From: Deroplatys truncata
Lineage: Eukaryota > Arthropoda > Insecta > Mantodea > Mantidae
Direction: 5' to 3'
Assembly (NCBI GenBank): GCA_030765065.1
Contig: CM060989.1
Location: 61,952,001-62,016,000 of the forward strand
DNA length: 64,000 nt
Both the position numbers and the translations under genes were made by a program. Below the pieces are notes generated by a model, which was not told where the DNA came from, did not search any database, and worked only from the letters and a program-made list of their open reading frames with translations. Below are positions 32,287 to 43,256 of the stretch, piece by piece (the first letter of the stretch is position 1; every line of letters starts with the position of its first letter).

Positions 32287-33532
32287 CACTACGTGATCAA
32301 ACGTATCCGGACACCTGGCTGAAAATGACGTACAAGTTCGTGGCGCCCTCCATCGGTAATGCTGGAAGTCAATATGGTGTTGGCCCACCCTTAGCCTTGA
32401 GGACAGCGTTCGCTCTCGCAGGCATACTTTCAATCAGGTGCTGGAAGGTTTCTTGGGGAATGACAGCCCATTCTTCACGGAATGAAGAACTAAGGAGAGT
32501 TACCGATGTAGGTTGGTGAGGCCTGGCACGAAGTCGGCGTTCCAAAACACCCCAAAGGTGTTCTATAGGATTCAAGTCAGGACTCTGTGCAGGCCAGTCT
32601 ATTACAGGGATGTTATTGTCGTGTAACCACTCTGCCACAGCCCGTGCAGTATGAACAGGTGCTCGATCGTGTTGAAAGAATGCAATCGCCATGCCCGAAT
32701 TGCTCTTCAACAGTGGGAAGCAAGAAGGTGCTTAAAATATCAGTGTAGGTCTGCGCTGTAATCGTACCATGCAATACAACAAGGGGTGCAAGCCCCCTCC
32801 AGGAAAAACACGACCATACCATAACACCACCACCTCCGAATTTCACTGTTGGTACTACACACGCTGGCAGATGACGTTCACCGGGCATTCGCTATACCCA
32901 CACCCTGCCATCGGATCGCCACATTGTGTACCGTGATTCGTCACTCCACACAACGTTTTGCCACTGTTCAATCGTGTTATGTTGACGCTCCTTACACCAA
33001 GCGAGGCGTCGTTTGGCATTTTCCTGCGTGATGTGTGGCTTATGAGCAGCCGCTCGACCATGGAATCTAAAGTTTCTCACCTCACACCTAACTGTCATAG
33101 TACTTGGAGTGGATCCTGATGCAGTTTGGAATTCCTGTGTGATGGTCTGGTTAGATGTCTGTCTATTACTCTTTACGACCCTCTTCAAATGTCGGCGGTC
33201 TCTGTCAGGCAACAGACGAGGTCGGCCTGTACGCTTTTGTGCTGTACATGTCCCTTCACGTTTCCACTTCACTATCACATCAGAAACAGTGGACCTAGGG
33301 ATGTTTAGGAGTGTGGAAATCTCGCGTACAGACTTCTGACACAAGTGACACCCAATCACCTGACCACGTTCGAAGTCCGAGTTCCACGGAACATCCCATT
33401 CTGCTGTTTCACGATGTCTAATGACCACCAAGGTCGCAGACAATGAGTACCAGGCAGTAGATGACAGCCTAATACACCTAAGATGAAAACGTATGTTTGT
33501 GGGGGTGTCCGGATACTTTTTATCACATAGTG
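32287..33532 (-). mobile_element. Tc1-type transposon, complete ends
   Basis: TA target sites at 32285-32286 and 33533-33534. The ends match over about 29 bp: left CACTACGTGATCAAACGTAT, right (complement) CACTATGTGATAAAAAGTAT, both continuing CCGGACACC. At 1246 bp it has the normal length for a Tc1-family element. Confidence 0.92.
32369..33443 (-). pseudogene. Tc1 transposase (DD34E), inactivated
   Basis: Cut-and-paste transposase of the Tc1 group. In order: an HTH region VREISTLLNIPRSTVSDVIV, the linker RTGRPRLL, a second HTH, first catalytic Asp in VVWSDESRY, second Asp in [12 protein letters not shown] and the catalytic Glu in NPIEHLWG. There are 34 residues between the last two, which is the DD34E signature. 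It is broken by a TAG at 32892-32894 where relatives have Trp (RVWVWRMPG type) and by a one-base frameshift near 32695. All three catalytic residues are intact. Confidence 0.9.
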
Positions 33533-33640
33533 TAGCATGTCTAGATACTCTCTATTCGAAAACATTATTCCATAGTGAGCATGAACGGCTGGAACTTCGC
33601 AAATGCACTTTCTAGTGCATTCGGAAAGAAATAATGATTT

Positions 33641-33660
33641 GCTAGAACGTTCTCGAAACA
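33641..33660. promoter_or_regulatory. Heat-shock-element-like motif
   Basis: GAA at 33645-33647, TTC at 33650-33652 and GAA at 33655-33657 form three alternating nGAAn units with perfect spacing, as in insect heat shock elements. There is no gene nearby to regulate, so it may be chance. Confidence 0.2.
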
Positions 33661-33694
33661 TGAACAGAAAAGAATAAAAGATTCATTTATTCGC

Positions 33695-33778
33695 AGGCGT
33701 GATTTAAACTTCCGACCTTCACCACGACTTTACAGCATGTTAACCATTGCGCTACTAGCGGGTTGGTGAATGCGGTGT
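33695..33778 (-). repeat. tRNA-like SINE fragment
   Basis: On the minus strand, ACCCGCTAGTAGCGCAATGG then TTAACATG resembles an A-box region, and GGAAGTTTAAATC resembles a decayed B box at the right distance. No body or tail was identified. Confidence 0.35.
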
Positions 33779-33789
33779 CAGTACCTGCA

Positions 33790-34433
33790 TTTCACATCTT
33801 CTGTAAAATGCTGGGTTGCCTAAATACCAATCCGCATATATGAGAGTAAGGGGAATTTTTCTAGCCATGATAATTTTCCTGTTCATTGGTACTTACAGTG
33901 CTGTTTTTAACTCTTTGACTTTCTCAAAAAAAAGTAGTTTGAGTTTTTCGTTTTCTAATCTTAGCTTTATTCCTTCGCATAATCTAATTGTAGAAAGTTG
34001 ACAATATCTGTTTTCTTTGTCCGTTCTAGGGTTTGTATTTCATTACAGATTTTCACTGAAGAGTTTTGATTTATTCTGGGACGTAGAGTCTGCGTTACAC
34101 AACCCAACGTTACGTGTCCGATGCAATGGCCAATTAAACTCTCACTACCGCCTTGCTTGCGCACAGTATAAAGATAGCCTGTGTTATGATCGCTTACAGC
34201 TGGCGCAGTGCGAGATTCTAATACTCGTGAGAAATATCCTTTGTTCCCTTAAATATTTGTCTTTCATTCTGCTAATCTTGGTCAAATCAACAGTCAACTA
34301 AATTAATTTAGAACATAAATATTTAATTCTGGAGGATAGAATAAAATACATTACAGTACTTCCTTGTAGTAGAATTGTCCATGGAAACTTACTATAACGT
34401 GACCATTCTGGGAACGGGTGTTTTTGAGCATGC
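33790..34433. other. No recognised feature
   Basis: Short frames here (33816-34001, 34017-34301) show no domain or coding bias. The segment leads into the polypurine tract. Confidence 0.4.
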
Positions 34434-35188
34434 TTAAGGGAGGAGAAGAGGAAAAAAGAGTTCAGAAGAGAAGAGGAAAGAAGTAGAACAGAACATAAGA
34501 GAAGATAGAGGAAAAAATGAGAACAGAACAGGAATAGTACAGAAGGGAAGGGAAGAGAAAAGAAGGGAACGAAAAAGAAGAGAAGGGGAAAGAACAGAAG
34601 TTAAGAGAAGAAAACAGAAGAGAGGATAAGAGAAGAAAACAGAAAAGAAGAGGATAGAACAGAACAGAAAAAAGAGAAGATAAGAGAAGAAAACAGAACA
34701 GAAGAGGAGAGAACAGAACAGAAGAAAACCGAGCAAAACAGAAGAGGAAAGAAGAGATTAGAACAGAAAAAAGAGAAAAGAAATAGAACAGAACAAAATT
34801 AAAGTGAAAAGGAGAGAACAGAAGAGAAGGGGAATTAAGAGAAGATAAGAGAACAGAACAGAACAGACGAAAACCGAACAAAACAGAAGAGAAGAGAACA
34901 GAAGAGGAAAGAAGAGATCAGAACAGAGAAGAAGACAAAAAAAGTAGAACAAAACAAAGGAGAAAAGGAGAGAACAGAAGAGAACAGAACAGAAGAATAA
35001 CAGAAGAAAAGAGAATAAAACAGAGGGGAAGAGAAGAGAGTAGAAGAGAAAATAAGAGAAAAGAAGAGAGAACCCAACAAAACTGAACAGAATTCAACGG
35101 AAGAGAAGAGAAGGGAAGGGATGGGATGGGATGGGATGGAATGGGATGGGATGGGAAGGGAAGGGAAGGGAAGGGAAGAGAAGAGAGA
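34434..35188. repeat. Long polypurine (GA-rich) satellite tract
   Basis: About 755 bp in which the plus strand is almost entirely A and G with scattered C (AGAACAGAAG, AGAAGAGAAC words) and nearly no T. It ends in regular GGGATGGGAT/GGGAAGGGAA pentamers at 35112-35176. The long Phe/Ser/Leu frames on the minus strand are artefacts of this composition. Confidence 0.95.
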
Positions 35189-35394
35189 AATCACTTATTT
35201 TTATATGTACCTGGATAACGACCATGGTGGATTTTTAACCCAGGAAAGCTTAAATATAAAACAACAAATGTTCCAAAAACTAGTCTATTTTCACAAATAT
35301 GTATTTTAATAAGCTTTGCTTTGCCCTGAAATTTGTTCCTTGTCTATTCTCTTACTGTTTGCTGTTTCATACAATTTAATAAGTGTGAAAGGAA

Positions 35395-36045
35395 AGTCAC
35401 AGAGAATTCCAGATATACATGATGCAAATAAGTACCATGATATTTTAATTGCAATCGTTATGTGAGTTGTGGATTATGTAATGGCAGGAGACACCTCGCG
35501 CACTGCCACTTACATAGGTGTATTGTGGCTATCTCCCACAGGAGGGGATGAAGTGAAAGAACCACAGGAGGCTAAGGGCCGCAGAGGCCAGAGACACGCG
35601 GATGTCCCTAACAGTTCCAGGCCCGAAGACCCATCCCTGTGTTGGAGCTGTCTAAAGAGGGCGATGTACGACCCGTCGATAAAGCAGTCCTCTCTTTCCT
35701 TTGAGCAAACACTGCCATACGCCACGAAACCTAGAAGCACACCTGAAAGATGAGAAGAAAACGGGATAAAAGGGAAATCGTGGTAGATGAGAAATCACTC
35801 CAGCGTTCGCCTGCCGACCAGCGAAAATCACCAACCCAAGGTAAGAGTGGGCGGTCGACGAGAATTGAACCCGGAGCCTCCAGAATACGAACGTTACACA
35901 TTACCACGGAGCTATCTCGCTCATTAATTACAATCGTTAGATTCATGTTAATAAACTAAAAGTTAACGGACTGATTTTCACGTAAATGGCGTTTGAGCGT
36001 AGAGGAATTCTTGAAAAACCTTTCCTGCCCTCTCGTCGCGTCTCC
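35395..36045 (+). mobile_element. RepA copy 13, relic split by a SINE
   Basis: 35395-35460 (AGAATTCCAGATATACATG ... GATATTTTAATTGCAATCG) and 35940-36045 (ending AATTCTTGAAAAACCTTT) are consecutive RepA segments interrupted by a family S2 SINE. Confidence 0.6.
35461..35925 (-). mobile_element. tRNA-derived SINE, family S2
   Basis: The minus strand begins with GAGCGAGATAGCTCCGTGG (A box region) and GGGTTCAATTCTCG (B box), then a long GC-richer body ending in GTGGATTATGTAATGG-type sequence. The target duplication is AATTGCAATCGTTA (35447-35460) and AATTACAATCGTTA (35926-35939). The family recurs at 40987-41465 and at the window end. Small frames inside it are not genes. Confidence 0.88.
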
Positions 36046-36372
36046 TCCCCTCTCTCTAATGCTAAAGATACTAATCAATTACGAAATCTATCAATTATGA
36101 CTATAACTATAAAGAAACTTATAATGAAAGCAAGAACGGTAACATTAGCATTATAGATTTAGTAATTTCGAATTAATTTTATCTTTATTACACTTAAAAC
36201 CCATTTGCAAGGTTATATCTTTGCAAATTAGTGGTTAAGTAAAGTAAAATTAATTATACCATCATTCAACAATCAATAATACACAATAAATCCTCAAATT
36301 ACAATACAATTTAACCAAGACGCTTCAGGCTCTCACGTGTAATATAACATAAGTTAGGAACCTAATGAAAAA

Positions 36373-36661
36373 TTTAATTGAGTTTTATTTATAGACGCTC
36401 TTTAACTACTATTGTTCTTAGCGTCCCATTCTATATTGGGTGTGAAAGATCGGTAATTTTGCTTAAAGGCCTCTATCAGGCTTGAAGTTCTTTTACGTGC
36501 CGTAAATCTACGACACGGGACCTCCGGCTTCACTTCCCTTCCGAAGGAAAGCTATGCTAAGCATTTTTACAACCGATAAAATTCATCGCTCTCGGCCGGG
36601 TTTGAACCCGCGACCTCGGGAACTAGAGCTAGCTTGGTACTATTAGACCACGGAGGACGAC
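36373..36661 (-). mobile_element. tRNA-derived SINE, family S1, full length
   Basis: Minus copy with the complete head: GTCGTCCTCCGTGGTCTAAT, then a B box GGTTCAAACCCGGC, the CCCAATATAGAATGGG core and an A-rich ATAAATAAAACTCAA end. A possible short TAGGA duplication is not convincing. Confidence 0.85.
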
Positions 36662-36956
36662 TAGGAGAGAGTAAATCTGGAACAAGAAATGGAATAATAT
36701 GCGGGGGATTTAGTCACACTGAAAATGCGAACAAGCAAGCAGGAAGGAAGAAATAGAAAAATAGGAAATTTTTTAATACAAATGAAAGAGAAATGAATAA
36801 AGAACGTCAAAGGGAAGAAGAGGGAGGGGGAGAAGATAACATAAAATGTATTAAATTGTAATGAGGCTTTAGCAAAGAGAAGTAAAGGTTGCACAGCAGT
36901 TTTGAAGGCCAGGGAGCTACACTGGCTGTGCAACACATAGTAAGGCACCAGACATA

Positions 36957-38235
36957 CGAGGGGCACTATTTATATTTTGAGCCTAATGATTAAAACAAAG
37001 TAATTTCTGATTGAAAACTGCTTTATTGTTTTTCAAAATATTCTTCTTTATGATCAATACACTTTTGCATCCGTTTGAACTATTTGTCAAAGCATTTATT
37101 CCAATCTTCTTGAGACACCTCCAAAACATGGTTTTTGAAGGCATCAACTGCTTCTTCTGCCAACGAAAATCGTTTTCCACGCAATTTATTCTTGATGTTC
37201 GGGAACAAAAAGAAGTCTTTGGGTGCCAAAACAGGACTGTATGGCGGATGACCCATCAATTCGATTTTTTGAACCTTCAAATACTCTGTTGTTAGACGAG
37301 ATGTGTGTGCGCTCGCATTGTCTTGATGAAGAACGATCCTACGGTTCTTGTTGGTTTTCCTTACTTCACCGAAGACTTTCGGCAAACAAATGGTTGTGTA
37401 CCATTCAGCATTGACCGTTTTACGTTCCTCTAAAGGCACTGTTGCCACATGGCCAGTTTTGCTGAAAAAGCAGGCGACCATTTGCTTCGAAGTGCTTCGA
37501 GTGCGAACAACTTTTGTTGGATTTGCTTCATCTTGGAACACCCATACAGTCGACTGCTGTTTACGTTCCGGCTCATACACATAGATCCATGATTCTTCAT
37601 CTGTTACAATCTTTTGAGGCACCGCCATTGCATTCCTTGAGCATTGTTGTACATCAATCGATGCGAGCATCTTTTTGAGATTGCGGCAAATTATGTGGGA
37701 TCCAACGAGAGCAAACATTTTTCACGGCTAAATAATCATGCAATATTTTATATATGCTAGTGGAACTAATGTTAGGGCTGCCTTAATCTCACAATATGTT
37801 GCTTGATGATCTTTCATTATTAGTTTTTGCGCAGCATCAATATTTTCTGGCACAACAACTGATTTTGGACGACGTTCACGAACTTCATCATTGAGCGAAC
37901 GGCGGTCACGATTAAATTCGTTATACTAGCGTTTCACAGTGGCAAAGGATGGAGCTTCGTCGCCAAATGTGGAAGTTAGTTGATCGATGCACTCTTGTCT
38001 TGATAATCCACGTCGAAAGTCGTAATAAATCATTGCACGAACATTTTCACGAGTTAATTCCATGTTTTTGTTCACACACAATTTTCAAGTTAGTGTAAAC
38101 AAAACAGATGACGCTCTATTGACAAAGTGTTTAAGTAGATTATGGTCAAAAGTGCCAAACTTTCCATTGGAAACGTCAGATGGCACCTACAACATTCAGG
38201 GTTGCCAAGGCTCAAAATATAAATAGTGCCCCTCG
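36957..38235 (-). mobile_element. Mariner transposon M1, complete ends
   Basis: A perfect 27-bp inverted repeat, CGAGGGGCACTATTTATATT then TTGAGCC at both ends, with TA outside (36955-36956, 38236-38237). At 1279 bp it is a full-length mariner. It is a close relative of M2 at 55927-57215. Confidence 0.93.
37023..38063 (-). pseudogene. Mariner transposase (DD34D), inactivated, copy M1
   Basis: Starts MELTRENVRAMIYYDFRRGL and ends HKEEYFEKQ. The second and third catalytic Asp are present (LHQDNASAHTS ... LAPKDFFLFP, 34 residues apart), but the first, normally TGDESW, reads TDEESW, so Asp is replaced by Glu. A TAG replaces Trp at codon 46 (37926-37928), another TAG replaces a Trp near the end (37080-37082), and small deletions shift the frame around 37640-37760. 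It cannot make transposase. Confidence 0.9.
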
Positions 38236-38539
38236 TATACATAATAAAATAGAAGCATGAAAATAAACGTAACAAATTTGTAAAATTGTAACTTGGAATG
38301 TGTGCAACAAACTATATACAAACAAGGTAAACCTTTGTAAAAATGTCGAGAATTAGGGTAATTCTGGGAAAATAGCCCATAAGAACTAAAACAATAATGA
38401 ACAGTACACTACCGAAGCAAGTAAGTGGTTTCAGTTATTTGAGATGTTGTATAACATATAAAGGTGAAAGATATAAAGATACAAATTTGGAAAATTGTAA
38501 TATGTGTGTAGAATAAATCACCATATGTTAAACAAATAA

Positions 38540-38800
38540 GTTTAAACTTGATTAAAGTTACGGTAATGTTTACTTTAATGTATGGTTCAGAGATTTAAGC
38601 AATGAGAAAATAAAATCGAAGGCATATTGAGGCAGCTAAAAATCATACTTTTAAGAAATATAACAGAAATAAACGAATAACTATAGGAGCATATCTGTAG
38701 CAGGAAAAATAGTGACTGATAAAGATAGATATTATAGAACTTTTAGACATCGAGCCCAGGGACGCTCTAGAAGATGGCAAGACGAGTTTACAATCAGATC
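38540..38800 (+). pseudogene. LINE reverse transcriptase C-terminal relic
   Basis: Degenerate frames give TLMYGSE, then RRHIEAAKNHTF and later RAQGRSRRWQDEF. These are the spacing and motifs of the last part of many LINE reverse transcriptases (LMYGSE..., EAAEMRFLR, RPRRRW.DDI). Stops and shifts are frequent, and ends are unclear. Confidence 0.5.
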
Positions 38801-38924
38801 GGAAAGGATCTTTGGTTCACTATGAAGTCGGTGACAAGTTGGCGGCGGCGGCGGAGTAGTAGTGCTGATTAGTAATAATCAGATATAGGAATTCCTAAAC
38901 ATTAAAGTAAAGGAAATGAAAATT

Positions 38925-39130
38925 GAACTGTTACTGGACTTAACGCAGTGACGTCGCAGGTTACAAACCACCCCATCACTGGTACAGTCTTTTCGCGTTT
39001 GTCGACAGCACTCGCCAGACCGTGTTTACCTGTCCGTTAGTGACTCGTGGCCACTGTTCTTTACATTCTTTATAATGGAAATTATTTAAATGTAGATAAC
39101 TTGAAGCCAAATGCTTAAATATTCCTATGC
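38925..39130 (+). repeat. Dispersed repeat D, copy 1
   Basis: Shares with 52390-52575 the ordered blocks TTACTGGACTTAA, GTTACAAACC, TGTTTACCTG, CGT(T/C)AGTGACTC and TTCCTATGCC. Its class is unknown. Confidence 0.6.
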
Positions 39131-39164
39131 CAAGTAATGATATATTGGAAAGGTAGTATCACAC

Positions 39165-39265
39165 GACTGAAAAATTCAATGCCAAAGCCAGGATTTGAAC
39201 CAGGGATCTCCTGGTCTCCGTCCGGTTGCTCTAACCACTGAGCTACCATGGTAACATGTCGGCAC
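39165..39265 (-). repeat. tRNA-derived SINE, family S3
   Basis: The minus strand reads like a tRNA: GTAGCTCAGTGGTTAGAG (A box) and GGTTCAAATCC (B box), then GGCTTTGGCATTGAATTTT. A second copy lies 160 bp away in the opposite orientation. Confidence 0.65.
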
Positions 39266-39400
39266 GACATTAAATTCTCCGACTGATTCGCATTTTTTCC
39301 CCCGTAAACCACAAGGAGATCTCAAATGGCGACTTACATTGCTGCAAGTACTTTTAAGTCCCGGGCTTCATAGTTTCGACCACTATTAGATTAATTAATG

Positions 39401-39565
39401 GAATTAATTGTTCTTCCACACAGGTAGCCATGGTAGTTCAGTGGTTAGAGCAACCGGGAGATTCGTGGTTCAAATCCTGGCTATTGCATTGAATTTTTTA
39501 GTCGCCTGATTCAACCTTTCAAACCTTGTCCAACACACGAATTGTGTGGAAGAACAATTAATTCT
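39401..39565 (+). mobile_element. Family S3 tRNA-like unit inside a perfect 22-bp inverted repeat
   Basis: 39401-39422 (GAATTAATTGTTCTTCCACA, then CA) is exactly complementary to 39544-39565. Between them lies a plus-strand tRNA-like head (GTAGTTCAGTGGTTAGAG, GGTTCAAATCC) and the same GCATTGAATTTT(T) continuation as the copy at 39165-39265. SINEs do not normally have terminal inverted repeats, so this may be a MITE that captured a SINE head. Confidence 0.65.
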
Positions 39566-39828
39566 GATAATATGGTGTTTTTAGTTTATTTAAAATTATC
39601 TACTTTTAAGGTTATTTCAGTCAGCTGCCCGAATTTTACCCTGCAAGTTCTTTCATATACCAGCAAATCTACTAATATTGGGTAGTCGAAATAAAGCAGC
39701 CTAATTACAATTGTTCTGAGCCGAAATTCGATCCCTAACCTAGGTCACAAAAAGCAAGCGTCACTAAGACCAACCAGCTATGCAGGTTTCCTTTTTGGGA
39801 AGGGTGGGATGGTAGGTATAAAACCAAC

Positions 39829-40781
39829 GTAAGGGGACAAGGTGGTCTGAACACATGGAAATTACACCTTAAGTGTGTTAAATTACCACTGCTCTTAAAG
39901 TTCCCAATGCTTTATCCTGAATTTTTATAAAGTATTCTGCAAATCATGACAATTATTTCAAGTGATTGTATGCATTGATAGCTTATGTAGTTGAGTCCGT
40001 AAAAATTATTTCATTCAGCATAAAAATAATAAAATTAACTCTTAAAACACGTGAATTCGTGTACATTTTTTTTCTAATACTACTTGCAATACAGAATCAC
40101 ACTTTTGCATGCTTGTTCTTAATATAATCAGCTATCTCGTGAACCTCAATTATTTAGTTATGTATATCAGTTCACTAGAAATTGAAAAAAAGTTAATTGC
40201 AAAGTCAAAAAGTAAAACTATGGAAAATTTGCAATCTTGTTGCTCTCTTAATATCACTAATGTACATTATAAAATTATAATTGTGGTTAAAAAAGTATAA
40301 CTATGTGCTTTATACATGTTCTGAAAATTTCAGCTCTCTACCTCTCATACTTTCTGAGAAAAAGGTACATACGTATCCAAAAATGTTGTTTTGAGAAAGC
40401 TGAATTTAAAGTTTGAACATTAAACTTCTGGTACACTTCAGTACATTCCAGGGTCATAATTATCTGTACCTTCATTCTTGGATACTTGAGCTTTTTTGAT
40501 TGCTTTCTCTTGGAGCTGGCCTCTTTTGTTTATTGCTGAACTGCTTGCTGGGCATGATATATTCGTTCTTTGTTGAAAGACACAAAAATGTTCTATAAAG
40601 GGGCGTTGCATGACAGTTTTAAAGGAATGCAGAGTAGCATTTAAATGGTATTTAAATGTCTTAAAAACCTCTTACCCCCAAAAAGTATATATTTTCTGAA
40701 ACTGGAAATAAGAAAGGTTTTATTAGTACTTAAAACAAAAAAATGTGATTTTTGACCATTTCAGAGTACTTTGCCCCTTAA
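39829..40781. mobile_element. Candidate TTAA-type inverted-repeat element
   Basis: The right end, complemented, reads TTAAGGGGCAAAGTACTCTG then AAATGG. The left reads GTAAGGGGACAAGGTGGTCT then GAACACATGG. The ends are similar but imperfect, and the left target is GTAA rather than TTAA. No transposase frame was found. Confidence 0.35.
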
Positions 40782-40986
40782 AGGAGAGCGGGTCAATTCA
40801 AAGGTTTCGAGGGGCCGCATTAAACCGTGGAATATTTTGATCGAGAAGAAAATAAAACACGCACATGATCCTCCCATGAGATCCAAACACATTCAATTGC
40901 AACTCAAAAACTAGGCCGTCCATTACTGGGCAAGGGAATACGTACCGAGCCTTTAAGGGTTAATGGGTTGATTATGCTGGAATAAA

Positions 40987-41465
40987 CCGAGCGAGATACT
41001 TCTGCAGTAACGTATGAGGCTCAAAATCGGGAGCCCCGGGTTCAATTCCGGTCGATCGCCCACTTTGACGTTTTTTGCGGTTTTCCCTGATCGTTAGGCG
41101 AATGCTGAGGAGGTTTCTAATCTACCACGATTTCCTTTCCCTCATTCCGTTTCCTTCTCATGGTGTGCTTCTAGATTCCGTGGTGTGTGGCAGTGTTGGA
41201 CAGAAGGCGTGGATTCTTGCTCAAAGGAAAGAGTATTCCCGTGGATACTAAAGAGCTGCTTGGTTATACGGGTTGTTCGTTACCCTCTCTGGACAGCTAC
41301 AGTAGTGGGATAGGTCTCAGAGTCAGAAACTGTTAGAGACCTCCGCGCGTCTCTCTGGTCTCCTGTGGTTCCTTCACTTCATCTGCTCCTCCTGGGGGGG
41401 GTCATAGCCCCAATTGAGCTCACATAGATCGTAGTGTGTGAGGTTACCCCTCCGTTGTATACCCT
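40987..41465 (+). mobile_element. tRNA-derived SINE, family S2
   Basis: Plus copy of the family at 35461-35925. It has CCGAGCGAGATACTTCTG, the B box GGGTTCAATTCCGG near 41038, then ATCTACCACGATTTCC, GGTGTGCTTCTAG and TCCTGTGGTTCCTTCACTTC in the same order. Older than the other copy, with several indels. Confidence 0.82.
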
Positions 41466-41759
41466 ATACCTTAAAAAATGAAACATTCTAAAAGAAAAAA
41501 ACATAGATAGACGTTCAATAAATGCATTTTTTGTCGTTAATAACCAATTCAAATTATTTTCCTCTGTTTCTACGTAATATTTAAAGCTTCAACTCCGGTT
41601 TGTATGCCTTTCTCCGATCTCCTTAGTTTCAAATTTTCATTCTCTAAATATTTTACTGCATTTCAATTACAGGGTATTTAAGGAATAGTTACAGAAATCC
41701 TTTCACTGCCACACATTTCCGGCAGCTTTTAATAAAGTTTGGGGTTAGTATGGTAAAGA

Positions 41760-42380
41760 GCTGAAACAAATGACAAAAACATATGGAAAGTTGTAAAAGA
41801 AGACTAAGAGACATCAACCAACAGGAAATAGAATCGGATTGTAAAATTAAACCTTCTCTAAGTCTAGCAAATGAAATAAAATTGAATTGGGGTAAAGAGG
41901 CATATATACTAAACTAGGAAGAAAGGAAAGATCAGGAATGGCATGGTTTAGACTGGGAGGGCTGGAGGGCACAGAAAATGACTGACGTTTCTGGCAGGAG
42001 AATCTGCCCTTCTGTTATTTGGATGAGGACTGGGTACATATTTTGGCGGAATGTGCACAGTGGGAGAACCAGCGAACAATTAAACTCACAGAAAAATTCT
42101 TAAGTCCGTCAAGAAAGAGATTGGCATGTTGGAATTTACTGGGTGACCAGAGGAACTGGCAAAACATGGGCAACTTCTTGGCTAAAGTGCGTGAAGCTAG
42201 GTCCAATTTGTTCAGTTAGTCAAAGGTAATTTATCTCCATTCTCCTTTTTTTTCTGTTATTTATTTTGTCTCCATAACTTGTATATTAAATATGCATGTA
42301 CGGCAATGACCCATGCACTAAACACTTGTGTAATAAATTCAATAATTTGAAACCAATAAAGATACCTTATCTATCTAGTT
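41760..42380 (+). pseudogene. LINE 3' end
   Basis: A frame at 42019-42219 reads DEDWVHILAECAQWENQRTIKLTEKF ... LGDQRNWQNMGNFLAKVREAR, preceded in frame by LPFCYL. This fits the C-terminal C..C...H...C tail of a LINE reverse transcriptase protein. The upstream coding (41760-42000) is degenerate. Short AATAAA/AAATT-rich sequence and CTTATCTATCT at 42330-42375 may be the tail. Confidence 0.6.
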
Positions 42381-42685
42381 TCAAATTTTAGTTCAATTAA
42401 CTAACGTGATGGAGATCTACTGGGTTAGTAGTAAAAATATCCATGTAGGTATAGGAAAGCCCAAAGAAGGTAGGGTCAAGTGATTGGTTCTCTTAGATCT
42501 TCCCAAATTTCCAGGATGTTGCCTCCACCTCTGTAAACAAACACGTGTAGCTTGTCACGTTACTGACAGAAGCCAATACAACCATGGCTGCAAGCGTCTT
42601 TCCTAGAACTGCCATCCATCATTAGTTACTGCTGTCTGTAGCATTTGATTATGTGCAGCGATTAACTGGTTTAAGATGAATTCTA

Positions 42686-42912
42686 TTTTTACTTTCTCTA
42701 CACCAACCTAGGTAGAGAAAGTATTCCACTTCATCAAAATTTGATATCGAGATTTCAGTGAAAGCACCTGTTTAGAGGCTCCCTTAATAATTAAGTTTAA
42801 AAACGCACTTTAAGGAATTCCCATGAATAAATGTGGCCTGTGGGTGTGCGCGTGTATATGCATGACTTTGAACAACATAAATCTAAAGAGAATCGTCCGA
42901 TAAATACCAAAC
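42686..42912 (-). mobile_element. RepA copy 14, 3' fragment
   Basis: Minus orientation: TTTTTACTTTCTCTACACCA, then a second GTAGAGAAAG, followed by TTGATATCGAGATTTCAGTG and the ACCAAACC block. It is followed immediately by a fold-back palindrome. Confidence 0.6.
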
Positions 42913-42917
42913 CAGAA

Positions 42918-43256
42918 GCCGGGTCCTGTGCTCGTAACCAGCTGTTCCTTCTGATTCATCTTCGTCACGCTGTTAAAGTGCTTACCTCAATGATGACCTT
43001 TGAGTCAGGGGAACATGTGGAAACTACTTGGGAAAGGATCTGGTGAATATGGAGGATCCGAGAAAACTTTCCAGTTGAATCTTCTGAGCTCCGCCTGGGT
43101 CAAGATTCAACTTGGAAGTTTTCTCGTATCCTCCGTATTCACTGAGGTTGCCCCCAAGTGATTTTCACATGTTCCTCCAACTCAAAGGTAAGCACTTTTA
43201 ACACCGATGATGAAGTCAAATCATGAACAGCTGATTGCGGGTACAGGACCCGACCT
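42918..43256. repeat. Fold-back palindrome with ~150-bp arms
   Basis: The left arm (42918 to about 43082) and right arm (about 43104-43256) are inverted copies: GGGTCCTG, CAGCTGTTC, AAAGTGCTTACCT, AACATGTG, GGAGGAT and AAGATTCAACT blocks all pair. The spacer is only about 20 bp. It could fold as one long hairpin. No coding capacity. Confidence 0.85.

Noticed and set aside
34434-35194. Phe/Ser/Leu-rich frames of 60-140 codons on the minus strand
   Set aside because: Products of the polypurine tract; absence of T on one strand removes stop codons.
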